Source: Pelagibacteraceae bacterium TMED65
Lineage (GTDB): Bacteria; Pseudomonadota; Alphaproteobacteria; TMED127
DNA length: 48,261 bases
Assembly (NCBI GenBank): GCA_002167215.1
Contig: NHDS01000001.1
Coordinates: forward strand, 1-48,261
Direction of reading: 5' to 3'
Below, piece by piece: positions 33,757 through 42,600 of the stretch. The notes under the pieces were generated by a model. That model ran no database searches and was not told the origin of the DNA. It saw nothing but the letters and a program-made list of their open reading frames with translations. Within the stretch, counting starts at the first letter, position 1. Each line of letters starts with the position of its first letter. A program made the position numbers and the translations under genes.

Positions 33757-34473
33757 ATGCATAATTACGTTATAACAATACCTTGTAGATTAAAATCAAA
33801 GAGATTTCCAGAAAAATTAATAAAAAAATTTAAAGGTAAAGAAATTTTTGTACACACTTACGAAAGATGTGCGAAAGTTTGTTCCCCAAAAAAAATATTT
33901 ATATTAACTGATAGTAAAAAAATTATTAAAATTTGTAAAAAATATAAAATAAATTTTGTTTTAACTAAAAAAAAAATCTTAACTGGGTCAGATAGAATTG
34001 CGTCTGTAAAAAATAAATTAAAGTCAAAAGTGTATATTAATGTTCAGGGTGATGAGCCCATTATTAATCCAAAGGATATATTGAAGATAATAAATTTATC
34101 AAAAAAAAATAGTAAAATCGTTTTAAATGGTTACACCCAAATTTCACCTAAAGAAGCTGAGATTGCAACTCTTCCAAAGGTAATTATCGATAAAAATAAT
34201 TATCTTATTTATATGTCTAGAAGCTTAATACCTGCAAATTATAAAAATGATAAAGATAAAAAATATTTTAAACAAGTTTGTATATATGCTTATCCAAGAG
34301 CAATTTTAGAATATTTTAACAACAAAAAAACACCCATAGAGAAATCCGAAGATATAGAAATACTAAGATTGATTGAAAATTCTGTTAAAGTAAAAATGAT
34401 AAAACTTTCTTCTACTAGCTTTTCCATTGATGTTCTTGATGATTATAAAAAGCTAAAAAAACTTAAAGGTTAA
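33757..34473 (+). CDS. KdsB-like CMP-sugar-acid cytidylyltransferase
   Basis: This 238-residue enzyme is a clear relative of 3-deoxy-manno-octulosonate cytidylyltransferase. It shows ITIPCRLKSKRFPEK (the S/TxRxPxK loop, with E for the usual G), LTGSDRIA, INVQGDEP for the metal-binding site, IYMSRSLIP and IYAYPRAIL. It transfers CMP to a 3-deoxy-2-keto sugar acid. Because it sits next to an aldolase-type gene and 2.7 kb from a NeuB-like synthase, the substrate may be a special sugar acid of this glycan rather than housekeeping Kdo. Confidence 0.84.
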   Translation: MHNYVITIPCRLKSKRFPEKLIKKFKGKEIFVHTYERCAKVCSPKKIFILTDSKKIIKICKKYKINFVLTKKKILTGSDRIASVKNKLKSKVYINVQGDEPIINPKDILKIINLSKKNSKIVLNGYTQISPKEAEIATLPKVIIDKNNYLIYMSRSLIPANYKNDKDKKYFKQVCIYAYPRAILEYFNNKKTPIEKSEDIEILRLIENSVKVKMIKLSSTSFSIDVLDDYKKLKKLKG

Positions 34474-34475
34474 AT

Positions 34476-35336
34476 TTGATTGGAAATATTTATTTTAATT
34501 TTAAGGAAAAATTAATCAATTATTTTAGAATACCAAAATATATTAAGTTTAACGAATTAAGTATTAAACTTACTCCTGATCATTTGCTAACATATTTTCA
34601 AAGAAAATATCCCCTATATAATAAATTTCTTCCAATAATCTCAAGATATCTGAGTAAAGACTCGATTTTAATAGATGTTGGGGCAAATTGCGGTGATACC
34701 TTATTTAGCATTTTTGAAAAAAATAATGATTTATATTTTTACTGCTTTGAGGCAGACAAAGAATTTTTTAAATATTTAAAATTTAATAGACAAAAGATAG
34801 GCAAAAAATACAAAGTTAATAAAATTCGATTATTCAATAACTTTATTGGGAACGAGATAAAAAATGCCAACATATCAGGAAAATTAGGAACAAAAAAGGT
34901 ATTAGAAAAAACTTATAAGAATCTACCTTTATTAAAAAGCAAAAAACTTGATCATTTTTTTTCAAATGAAAAAAAAATTGTTTCATTATTAAAATCAGAT
35001 GTTGATGGATTTGACTACGATGTATTAAATTCGTCAATAAAGATAATAAAAAAACACAAACCAATTATTTTTTTTGAGTGCGAAACCAATTCTAAAAATT
35101 TAAATCAATATCTAAACTTAGTCACAAAATTAAGAAAACTTGACTATAATGGTTTTATTCTATTTAATAATTATGGAGAGCTAAAAATTTTGACAAAAAA
35201 TGCTAATGTTGTTAAAAAAAAAATTAAAAATCAGTATCTTAAAAAAAAAGATAGATATTTTTTTGATATTTTATTGTATACACAAAAACATAAAAAAATT
35301 ATTACCAAGGCTATTAATGAATTCAAAAAAATATAA
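34476..35336 (+). CDS. FkbM family SAM-dependent methyltransferase
   Basis: This 286-residue FkbM-type protein has motif I LIDVGANCGDTLFS at about 65-78, FYCFEADKEFF for motif II and a late motif SLLKSDVDGFDYDVL, where Asp and Gly replace the usual EG pair. No ATG occurs in frame before the core, so TTG 34476 (2 bp after the KdsB-like stop) is the probable start. It is likely co-transcribed with the KdsB-like gene. Target sugar unknown. Confidence 0.82.
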   Translation: MIGNIYFNFKEKLINYFRIPKYIKFNELSIKLTPDHLLTYFQRKYPLYNKFLPIISRYLSKDSILIDVGANCGDTLFSIFEKNNDLYFYCFEADKEFFKYLKFNRQKIGKKYKVNKIRLFNNFIGNEIKNANISGKLGTKKVLEKTYKNLPLLKSKKLDHFFSNEKKIVSLLKSDVDGFDYDVLNSSIKIIKKHKPIIFFECETNSKNLNQYLNLVTKLRKLDYNGFILFNNYGELKILTKNANVVKKKIKNQYLKKKDRYFFDILLYTQKHKKIITKAINEFKKI

Positions 35337-35399
35337 TCAGATAAAATCTATAATAAATTTTTTTACAATATATATTTATTAATATAAAAGTAAATTAGT

Positions 35400-36044
35400 A
35401 TGAATATAAAAAGTCATTCCAGTCCATATCATAGGAAAATTATTGATGTCATTAAATATTATTTAAAAGATTTTAAAAATCCAAAAATATTAGAATTTGG
35501 AGTAAGAACAGGAATTTCAACAAATTTTTTTTTAGATTTATGTAATAAAAATAATGGTAAATTAATTTCTGTAGATATCGATAATTACAAAAATTTATTC
35601 AAAAATAAAAATTGGACTTTTATTCACTCAAGAGATGATAATTATGAATACATAGAAAAATTTTTACCAAAAAAATTAGATATTATTCATTTAGATAGTT
35701 TGCATGAGGCAAAACATGTCGCAAAAATTATATACCATTATTATCCATTACTTAAGCCAGGTGGAATATTTTTAATTGATGACATAAGTTGTCTACCATA
35801 TTTAAAGGGAACAAAAAAAAATAGTTTTGGAAATGAAATTGCAAATCAAGAAACTTTCGAAATTATCCAAGAAATATTTTTTTTTAACAAAGAAAATTTC
35901 GATCTTGGCTATTCCTTTATAGATAGTGGTTTAGCGATAATAAGAAAGTTAAACAATAAAAAATTAAATCCTCGTAAAAAATTGAATTATAGAAAATATT
36001 CAATTTTAAATTCATTAAGAAAAATAAAAAAATTTTTTAATTAA
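35400..36044 (+). CDS. Class I methyltransferase (Methyltransf_24/CmcI-like)
   Basis: This 214-residue methyltransferase has motif I ILEFGVRTGISTNFF, LISVDID for motif II, IIHLDSLHEAKHVAKII (the D-x-x-H signature of cephalosporin-hydroxylase/Methyltransf_24-like enzymes) and LLKPGGIFLIDDIS. The 63-bp gap before it is AT-rich and carries a TATAAT at 35349-35354, so it may have its own weak promoter. Its stop overlaps that of the minus-strand glycosyltransferase by two bases (tail to tail). Confidence 0.82.
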   Translation: MNIKSHSSPYHRKIIDVIKYYLKDFKNPKILEFGVRTGISTNFFLDLCNKNNGKLISVDIDNYKNLFKNKNWTFIHSRDDNYEYIEKFLPKKLDIIHLDSLHEAKHVAKIIYHYYPLLKPGGIFLIDDISCLPYLKGTKKNSFGNEIANQETFEIIQEIFFFNKENFDLGYSFIDSGLAIIRKLNNKKLNPRKKLNYRKYSILNSLRKIKKFFN

Positions 36045-37144
36045 ATGTTTTCAAATAATCTCGAGTAGTTATTTACACTTTTTTTAAAGGAATATCTTTT
36101 TAATTTCCCTTTTCCTTTTTTTGCTTTATCAAAAAAGAATTTTCTATTATTCATAAATTTGTCAATTTTTACTTTTAAATCTTCTTCACTCTTGGACTTA
36201 AATATTAAACCATACTTACCTTTTTCAAGAATTTCTTGATTGCCCCCTGCACAATTAGATGCAATTACTGGTATATTATGGTTCATTGCATCGATTATAG
36301 CGTTAGAAAAACCTTCAAAAAGGGATGTATTTAAAAAAAGATTAGAATTTAAATAGAATTTTTTTAAGTTGAGGTGATGACCTACAAATTTGATTTTTCT
36401 TTTATAGTTCTTCCCAAATAGTTTTTTAGATAAATTAATTAGTCTATCTTTTTCTGGCCCCTTACCAACTATTGTCAAAACAAAACTGTGACTAATATTT
36501 GATAATGCCTTTAATGCTAAATCGATCCCCTTTTCTTTATATAATCTACCAACCATTAAAATTCTTAAACCATCTTTTTTTTTTATATTTGTTTCAATTT
36601 TAGTAAAAGATGGAGGATAAATAACCATAGTGTTTTTTGGAGAAAATTTTTTTATTTCATTTTGTACATATTTACAATTAGCGACTATTTTATCCAAAAA
36701 TGGATATACAAAATTTATAAATAGCATCAATATTCTTTTTTTTAATAAATCAGTATACGAGAAAAAAGTACTAAGTTCTTTGATTGCTGTCCTTTCAATT
36801 CCAACAGTTTTTATTTCTCGCATTTTTTTTTTAACAAAAAAGCATACAATATTTGCATAGTGATGACTTGATACAAAGATTATCTTTCTTCTTTTTGATC
36901 TACTTCTTATAAGTTTTACAATATTTAAAATTTTTGGAATATTATAGATAATCCTTTGAGATCTTAATTCATAAATATCAATTTTTTTTTCAAACTTTTT
37001 TTTGTATTCACACTCACCAAAACATATAATTTTGATTAAAAATTTTTTTTTATCTAAACCTTCGATCATCTTAAATGTTGAGCGACCTGCACCGCTGACA
37101 GTAAAATTTGGAAGGAATATGATAAGAATGATTTTTCTTTTCAT
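36041..37144 (-). CDS. Glycosyltransferase, GT4 family
   Basis: This 367-residue GT-B enzyme has FTVSGAGRSTFKMIEGL at the N-terminus, IVANCKYVQNEI, VIYPPSF at the domain linker, ILMVGRLYKEKGIDLAL, and the EX7E motif LFEGFSNAIIDAMNHNIPVIAS followed by CAGGNQEIL. It is one of two minus-strand genes that interrupt the plus-strand glycan block. Start ATG 37144 is divergent from the NeuB-like gene at 37189, leaving a 44-bp intergenic region to hold both promoters. Confidence 0.87.
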   Translation of the reverse strand: MKRKIILIIFLPNFTVSGAGRSTFKMIEGLDKKKFLIKIICFGECEYKKKFEKKIDIYELRSQRIIYNIPKILNIVKLIRSRSKRRKIIFVSSHHYANIVCFFVKKKMREIKTVGIERTAIKELSTFFSYTDLLKKRILMLFINFVYPFLDKIVANCKYVQNEIKKFSPKNTMVIYPPSFTKIETNIKKKDGLRILMVGRLYKEKGIDLALKALSNISHSFVLTIVGKGPEKDRLINLSKKLFGKNYKRKIKFVGHHLNLKKFYLNSNLFLNTSLFEGFSNAIIDAMNHNIPVIASNCAGGNQEILEKGKYGLIFKSKSEEDLKVKIDKFMNNRKFFFDKAKKGKGKLKRYSFKKSVNNYSRLFENI

Positions 37145-37188
37145 AAATAGATTTTATATATATAAAAAATCAAATAGAATATATAAAT

Positions 37189-38178
37189 ATGATCAAAAAA
37201 AATAATGTCTTTATTGTGGCCGAAGCCGGTAATAATCATGAAGGCGATTTTTCTGTAGCAAAAAAACTTATTGATAAAGCTTCAGAGTCAGGAGCAGATG
37301 CAATTAAATTTCAAACATATGATGTTGACAACTTTATTGATCCAAAACTCCAAAAATCATATAAAAAATTTAAGAAATTTTCTTTAAGTTACGAGCAATT
37401 TTATAAATTATCTCAATATTGTAAAAAAAAAAAAATAATTTTTTTTTCAACTCCGTTTGATCTTAAAAGTGCAATATTTCTGAATAAGATACAAAAAATT
37501 TTTAAAATATCCTCTGGCGATAACAATTTTACAGATTTAATAAAACTTATATCTCGATTTAACAAACATTTAATTATTTCGTCAGGACTTCTAAGTTTAA
37601 ATGATTTAAAAAATGTTTATAAAGTAGTTAAAAAAATAAGAGGTAAAAATCTTAAATTAAGTTTTTTACATTGTGTTTCGTCCTATCCAACTCCTCTAGA
37701 TCAAATAAACCTGTCTAATATTAGTTTAATTAAAGAAAATTTTAATGATGTAAATGTCGGATTCTCTGATCATACAATTGGCACAAAGGCACCTTTATAC
37801 GCTGTATTGGCCGGAGCGAGTATAATAGAAAAACACTTCACTTTGGATAACAAATTTTCAAATTTTAGGGACCATGCACTCTCGTTAAACCCAAAAAATT
37901 TCAAAATTATGGTCAATCAAATTAGAGATGCAGAAAATATTTTAGGAGAAAAAAGAAAAATTGCTCTCCTACTAGAAAGAAAAAATTTAATTTCAATGCG
38001 AAGGTCAGCATATGCCTCAAGGAATTTAAAAAAAGGTCAAATATTAAGAAGGAAAGATATTATATATTTGAGACCAGGAAGTGGATTGAATGAAGAAGAA
38101 GTTAGAAAAATTTTGGGTAAAAAGATTAAGGTTGAATTAGATAAATCACGATCAATTAAAAAAAGATATTTTAAATGA
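37189..38178 (+). CDS. NeuB-like sialic-acid-family synthase with SAF domain
   Basis: This 329-residue protein condenses phosphoenolpyruvate with an amino-sugar to give a nonulosonic acid, or a related product. It has FIVAEAGNNHEGDFSVAK (9-26), ADAIKFQTYD, FFSTPFDL, ISSGLLSL, FLHCVSSYPTP, VGFSDHTIG and EKHFTLD, all in NeuB order, and a C-terminal SAF (antifreeze-like) domain from about 265 (RRSAYASRNLKKG). An A13 tract at 37423-37435 lies inside the gene but in frame. The gene for a matching UDP-sugar hydrolysing epimerase is not obvious in the window; the KdsB-like gene at 33757 could activate the product. Confidence 0.88.
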   Translation: MIKKNNVFIVAEAGNNHEGDFSVAKKLIDKASESGADAIKFQTYDVDNFIDPKLQKSYKKFKKFSLSYEQFYKLSQYCKKKKIIFFSTPFDLKSAIFLNKIQKIFKISSGDNNFTDLIKLISRFNKHLIISSGLLSLNDLKNVYKVVKKIRGKNLKLSFLHCVSSYPTPLDQINLSNISLIKENFNDVNVGFSDHTIGTKAPLYAVLAGASIIEKHFTLDNKFSNFRDHALSLNPKNFKIMVNQIRDAENILGEKRKIALLLERKNLISMRRSAYASRNLKKGQILRRKDIIYLRPGSGLNEEEVRKILGKKIKVELDKSRSIKKRYFK

Positions 38179-38194
38179 TATTTAATTTATAATT

Positions 38195-39337
38195 ATGAAT
38201 AAGATTTCGGTATTGTATTGGTGTCCATTTATATCAAAAGTTGCCACTATTAAAGCAGTTATCAATTCAGTATTCGGTTTACTTAAATATTCTAATCAGA
38301 AATATGAGCCTGAGGTGATAAATGTTTTTGGAGAATGGAATGATTTTAAAGATGAGTTAAAACTTAAAAAGATTAGACTGACCTCACAACTTATTAACCT
38401 TAATTTTTTAAAATCACAAAAGGGGGGTTATTTAATAAGCCGATTAAAATATTCATTAATTTTTTTTTTTTCATTATTTCCTTTGATTAAATTATTAAAA
38501 CAAAAAAATTCTTCGTTTATAATTGTTCATTTGGTTACATCACTTCCTTTATTTGTATTTTCGATTTTGAATTTCAAAACAAAATTAATTTTAAGAATTT
38601 CAGGTTTACCAAAGCTTAATTTTTTTAGAAAATTATTGTGGAAATTAAGTGTGAAAAATATATATAAAATTACATGCCCTACCCAAGAAACGTATGATAA
38701 TCTATCAAAAATCCCCCATTTAAAAGAAAAGTTGATTATTCTTAGGGATCCCATTTTATCGATTGCAGAAATCAATAAAAAGAAAAAAAAGGAATTAGAT
38801 GAAAACTTACCCAAAGGGGACTTTATACTTTCAATTGGAAGGCTAACTAAACAAAAAAATTTTAGTTTTCTGTTGAAAGTTTTTTCTAAACTAAAATTAG
38901 AAAATTTGAGTTTAGTTATTATTGGTAAAGGTGAGTTAAAAAAAGACTTAATTAAACAATCAAAACAACTCAATATTGAAAAAAAAATATTTTTTATAAA
39001 TGAAACGGATAACGTATTTAACATCATTGAAAAATCAAAGTATTTTGTTTTGACCTCACTTTGGGAGGATCCAGGATTTGTGCTTATAGAAGCTGCGGTT
39101 ATGAATAAAATTATTGTTTCGAGTAACTGCCCAAGTGGACCTAAAGAGATACTTAATAATGGCCTGAGTGGTTTTTTATTTAATTCTAATGATGAAAATA
39201 GTTTTCTTAAAGCTTTTAAAGAGCTACAGAATTCTTCTGAAAAAGAGCTTAAAAATAAAATGATAAATGCCAAAATTATGACAAAAGAATTTACTTTATT
39301 TAGACATTATAAAATGATTAATAAAGTTCTAAGTTAA
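38195..39337 (+). CDS. Glycosyltransferase, GT4 family
   Basis: This 380-residue GT-B enzyme has an N-terminal half with hydrophobic segment YSLIFFFSLFPLIKLL, ITCPTQETYDNL and LRDPIL at the linker, FILSIGRLTKQKNFSFLL in the donor domain, and LWEDPGFVLIEAAVMNKII with SSNCPSGPKEIL. The EDPG form is seen in WbnH/PglJ-like GT4 enzymes. It overlaps the epimerase gene after it by one base. The long open frame on the opposite strand here is a shadow. Confidence 0.87.
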   Translation: MNKISVLYWCPFISKVATIKAVINSVFGLLKYSNQKYEPEVINVFGEWNDFKDELKLKKIRLTSQLINLNFLKSQKGGYLISRLKYSLIFFFSLFPLIKLLKQKNSSFIIVHLVTSLPLFVFSILNFKTKLILRISGLPKLNFFRKLLWKLSVKNIYKITCPTQETYDNLSKIPHLKEKLIILRDPILSIAEINKKKKKELDENLPKGDFILSIGRLTKQKNFSFLLKVFSKLKLENLSLVIIGKGELKKDLIKQSKQLNIEKKIFFINETDNVFNIIEKSKYFVLTSLWEDPGFVLIEAAVMNKIIVSSNCPSGPKEILNNGLSGFLFNSNDENSFLKAFKELQNSSEKELKNKMINAKIMTKEFTLFRHYKMINKVLS

Positions 39338-40296
39338 TGAAAATTTTAATTACAGGCTCTGCTGGTTTTATTGGATACCATTTAGCCGCCAAACTTTCAA
39401 AGAATAAAAAATATAAAATATTTGGCGTTGATAATTTTGATAATTACTATTCAATAAATTTGAAAAAAAAAAGACTTGCATTATTGAAAAGTTTTAAAAA
39501 TTTTAAGTTTAAAAAAATTGACATTCTTAACGAAAAGAAACTAAAAAATTTGTGCGAAAGGGAAAAGTTTGATGTTATTTTTCATTTAGCGGCACAAGCT
39601 GGAGTAAGATATTCAATTTTAAACCCTAAAAAATATATGAGAAATAACATTCAAGGATTTTTTAATATCTTAGAAATAGCAAAGCAAAATAAGATTAAAA
39701 GAATAATATATGCATCATCCAGTTCTGTTTATGGTGACAGCAATATTTTTCCGTTAACAGAAAAACAAATTTTGAAAGCTAAAAACTTGTACTCATTATC
39801 AAAAGATTTTAATGAAAAATTATCCTCAGTTTATTCTAACTTCAATAATTTAAATCTAATTGGACTTAGGTTTTTCACAGCTTATGGAGAATTGGGAAGA
39901 CCTGACATGATGATGATGAAATATATTAATTGTAAATATAGTGGTAAACCTTTTTTTCTTTATAATTATGGAAATCATTACAGAGACTTCACCTACATAA
40001 ATGATGTTACAGAAATATTAAAAAGATTAATTAAAACAAAATTAAAAGAAAAAAACGAAATTTATAATATATGTTCGTCTAAGCCTGTCAAAATAACTAA
40101 GGTTCTAAAGATCATTGACAAATATTTACCAAATAAAACGATAATAAAAAAGGTTTCCATGCAAAAAGCAGATGTATTAAAAACTTATGGATCAAATAAT
40201 AAAATTAAAAAAGTAACAAAATTCAAAAGTTTTACTCCAATAGATCAAGGTGTTAAAAATTTGTGTGAATGGGTTTTGAAGAACTACAAACTCTAA
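39337..40296 (+). CDS. UDP-glucuronate 4-epimerase-like SDR
   Basis: This 319-residue extended SDR has GSAGFIGYHLA at the N-terminus, FHLAAQAGVRYS followed by IQGFFNILE, YASSSSVYGD, LYSLSK for YxxxK, and RFFTAYGELGRPDMM. The AAQAGVRYS and GRPDM segments are hallmarks of UDP-glucuronate 4-epimerases (LspL/CapI/WcvA type), which make UDP-galacturonate. It is a little shorter than typical (about 335). Located in a run of glycosyltransferases. Confidence 0.85.
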   Translation: MKILITGSAGFIGYHLAAKLSKNKKYKIFGVDNFDNYYSINLKKKRLALLKSFKNFKFKKIDILNEKKLKNLCEREKFDVIFHLAAQAGVRYSILNPKKYMRNNIQGFFNILEIAKQNKIKRIIYASSSSVYGDSNIFPLTEKQILKAKNLYSLSKDFNEKLSSVYSNFNNLNLIGLRFFTAYGELGRPDMMMMKYINCKYSGKPFFLYNYGNHYRDFTYINDVTEILKRLIKTKLKEKNEIYNICSSKPVKITKVLKIIDKYLPNKTIIKKVSMQKADVLKTYGSNNKIKKVTKFKSFTPIDQGVKNLCEWVLKNYKL

Positions 40297-40303
40297 TCTA
40301 TCT

Positions 40304-41422
40304 ATGAAAAAATTGAAAAATGTTTTGGTTTACTTTCCATCAATAGAAAATGGTGGGATGGAAAAAAACTTATTTAATATGCTTAATTTTATTTCAAATA
40401 AGAATTTAATAAAATTCTATTTACTTACAAATTTTGTGGATAAAAATATAAAAAAAAAAATCTCAAAAAAAATAAAAATTATAAAATATGGATCATCAAT
40501 TAATATTTTGAATAATAGATATTTTATTTCATTTGTATCTTTTTTTTATTTTTTTTTTGTTTTAAAAAAAATTTTTGTTTCAAAAAACACTCTTATCTTT
40601 TCTGCCCAAAATAGTATTGTTTCCATATTATTATCAAAAATTCTCAATTATAAAATATTGGTCAGAAACGGAAATCATCCTGTTGGATCTTTAATTTATT
40701 CAGAAAACAAATTTTTAAGTTTAATTAGTTTTTTATTAAAATTATTTTTTTATAATTTTGCAAATAAGGTAGTTTGTAACTCAAACCAATCATCTGATTT
40801 TTTTAAAAAATTTATATTTCCAAGGTCAAAAGTAAAATTCATAGCTAATTCAACAATTTCTAGCACAAGTGCAATTAATAAAAAAAGGGAAAATTTTATA
40901 ATTACAGCAGGAAGACTTTCAAAACAAAAAGATATTCAAACACTTATAAAAGCATTTCACTTATTTTCAAAAAATAAAAAAGGTTACAAATTAATTATTA
41001 TGGGTGAAGGAAAACTTAAAACAAAATTATTAAATTTATGTAGTAAATTGAAAATTTCAAAAAAAGTAGTGTTTAAAAATTTTGTAAAAAATCCAAACAA
41101 ACTTATTTCATTATCAAAAGTTTATGTTTGTTCATCATTATATGAAGGTTTGCCAAATAGTATAATTGAAGCTCTTAATTTAGGAACGCCTATAATATCT
41201 TCCGATTGTAAAAGCGGTCCGAAAGAAATATTAAAAAATGGAAAATACGGATATCTATTTCCTGTTAAAAATTACAATATTTTGTACAAAAAATTAGTAT
41301 ATGTTTGTAATAATTATCACGAAGCAATTTTAAAGACTAGAAAAGGTCAAAAATCTCTTGAAAGGTTTAAAGTTAATAAAGTTAGTCATCAATATATAAA
41401 AGAAATGAATAATTTATTTTAA
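40304..41422 (+). CDS. Glycosyltransferase, GT4 family
   Basis: This 372-residue GT-B enzyme shows VLVYFPSIENGGMEKNLF (glycan-acceptor loop GG), VVCNSNQSSDFF, FIANSTI, FIITAGRLSKQKDIQTLI and the EX7E region LYEGLPNSIIEALNLGTPII with SSDCKSGPKEIL. The central membrane-like stretch (about 65-90) suggests peripheral membrane contact. N-acetylgalactosaminyl- or similar transferases share this LPNSIIEA pattern. It is followed by a 75-bp gap before the frameshifted aminotransferase. Confidence 0.87.
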   Translation: MKKLKNVLVYFPSIENGGMEKNLFNMLNFISNKNLIKFYLLTNFVDKNIKKKISKKIKIIKYGSSINILNNRYFISFVSFFYFFFVLKKIFVSKNTLIFSAQNSIVSILLSKILNYKILVRNGNHPVGSLIYSENKFLSLISFLLKLFFYNFANKVVCNSNQSSDFFKKFIFPRSKVKFIANSTISSTSAINKKRENFIITAGRLSKQKDIQTLIKAFHLFSKNKKGYKLIIMGEGKLKTKLLNLCSKLKISKKVVFKNFVKNPNKLISLSKVYVCSSLYEGLPNSIIEALNLGTPIISSDCKSGPKEILKNGKYGYLFPVKNYNILYKKLVYVCNNYHEAILKTRKGQKSLERFKVNKVSHQYIKEMNNLF

Positions 41423-41432
41423 ATAATAATTT

Positions 41433-41461
41433 TTAAGTTATATCAAAATTTCTTCTATAAT
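41433..41461 (+). promoter_or_regulatory. Possible promoter before the aminotransferase
   Basis: The 75-bp gap holds a consensus -10 box TATAAT at 41456-41461. The hexamer 17 bp upstream is TTAAGT (41433-41438), a weak -35. In DNA this AT-rich, a TATAAT is not strong evidence on its own; the gap being longer than most in this block is the main support. Confidence 0.25.
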
Positions 41462-41497
41462 CTTTTTTACTTTCGTGTTAAACGGGTAAATATCTAT

Positions 41498-42599
41498 ATG
41501 AGAATAGCTTTCAACAATTTATTTAAAAATTTCAATAAAAATAAGTTAATACTCAATAAGTTTGATAGGTTAATAAAAAATAACCAATTTATTGGAGGGG
41601 AAATAGTTGAGGATTTTGAAAATAAATTCTCAAAATATATCAATAGCTCTTATTGTGTTTCTACTGGAAATGGAACCGATGCCTTAGAAATAGCTTTAGA
41701 GTCACTTCATCTAAAAAAAAATTCTGAAATTATTGTACCTGCTAATACTTGGATATCAACTGCGGAAATTGTAGTAAGACAAAATTATAAATTAGTTTTG
41801 TGTGATATAGACTACGATGACTTTGGCTTATCTTTAAAAGATTTAAAAAAAAAAAATTAATAAAAAAACTTCGGCAATTATTGTTGTTCACTTATTTGGC
41901 AAAATATCAAAAATTAAGTCAATTTTAAATCTCATAAAAAATAAGAATATAAAACTGATTGAAGATTGTGCTCAGGCACATGGAACAAAAGTTGCTAATA
42001 AGTATGCCGGAACTTTTGGTGATATAAGTGCATTTAGCTTTTATCCAACCAAAAATCTAGGTGCTTATGGTGATGCTGGTTGTATAATTACACGAAATAA
42101 AAGTTTAAGTTTAAAATGTAAAAGAATTAAAAACCATGGGAGCCTTATAAAATATGATCATAAATTGATAGGAAGAAACTCAAGATTGGATCCTTTGCAG
42201 GCTGTTGTATTAAATGAAAAATTAAAAACACTAAATTCAGATATTAAAAAAAGAAATCAACTTTCTAAAATTTACATTAAAAGACTAAGTATTTTAAAAA
42301 ATTTTATTAAATTACCTGAGATTAAAAAAGGAGAAGTTCACTCGTTCCATCAATTCGTTATTATTTGTAAAAGAAGAAATCCTCTCCGAAAATATTTAAA
42401 AAAAAATAAAATAGATACCATGATACATTATCCCCAAATGCTCTCTGATATGAAAATCTTTTCTAATACAAAAGATGTAAAAAAAATAAAATTTGCAAAA
42501 AACTTGGGAAGTAAGCTTTTAAGTTTACCTATATCCCCAGATCATACACCTGTTGAAATAGAATTTATCGCAAAAAAAATAATAAATTTTTATACGTAG
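41498..42599 (+). pseudogene. DegT/DnrJ/EryC1 aminotransferase, frameshifted at a poly-A tract
   Basis: Two frames together encode one sugar aminotransferase. The first (41498-41860) gives the N-terminal 120 residues with FIGGEIVEDFE, STGNGTDALEIAL and VPANTWISTAE. It ends in KDLKKKN at a run of 12 A (41845-41856). Removing one A continues as KINKKTSAIIVVHLFGK, LIEDCAQAHGTK, FSFYPTKNLGAYGDAG (PLP Lys) and the long C-terminal frame to 42599, giving about 367 residues, the normal length. As written the gene is broken; it may be a sequencing artefact, a phase-variable gene, or one rescued by polymerase slippage. Its stop is 1 bp before the O-antigen polymerase start. Confidence 0.88.
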
Positions 42600-42600
42600 A

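Noticed and set aside
35349..35354. TATAAT as a confident promoter for the methyltransferase at 35400
   Set aside because: Base composition makes such hexamers frequent by chance, and no fitting -35 box lies 16-18 bp upstream.
38527..39273. 248-residue open frame on the minus strand
   Set aside because: It lies fully antisense to a clear GT4 gene, has no family motif, and has the Leu/Ser/Phe-rich composition expected of an antisense shadow.
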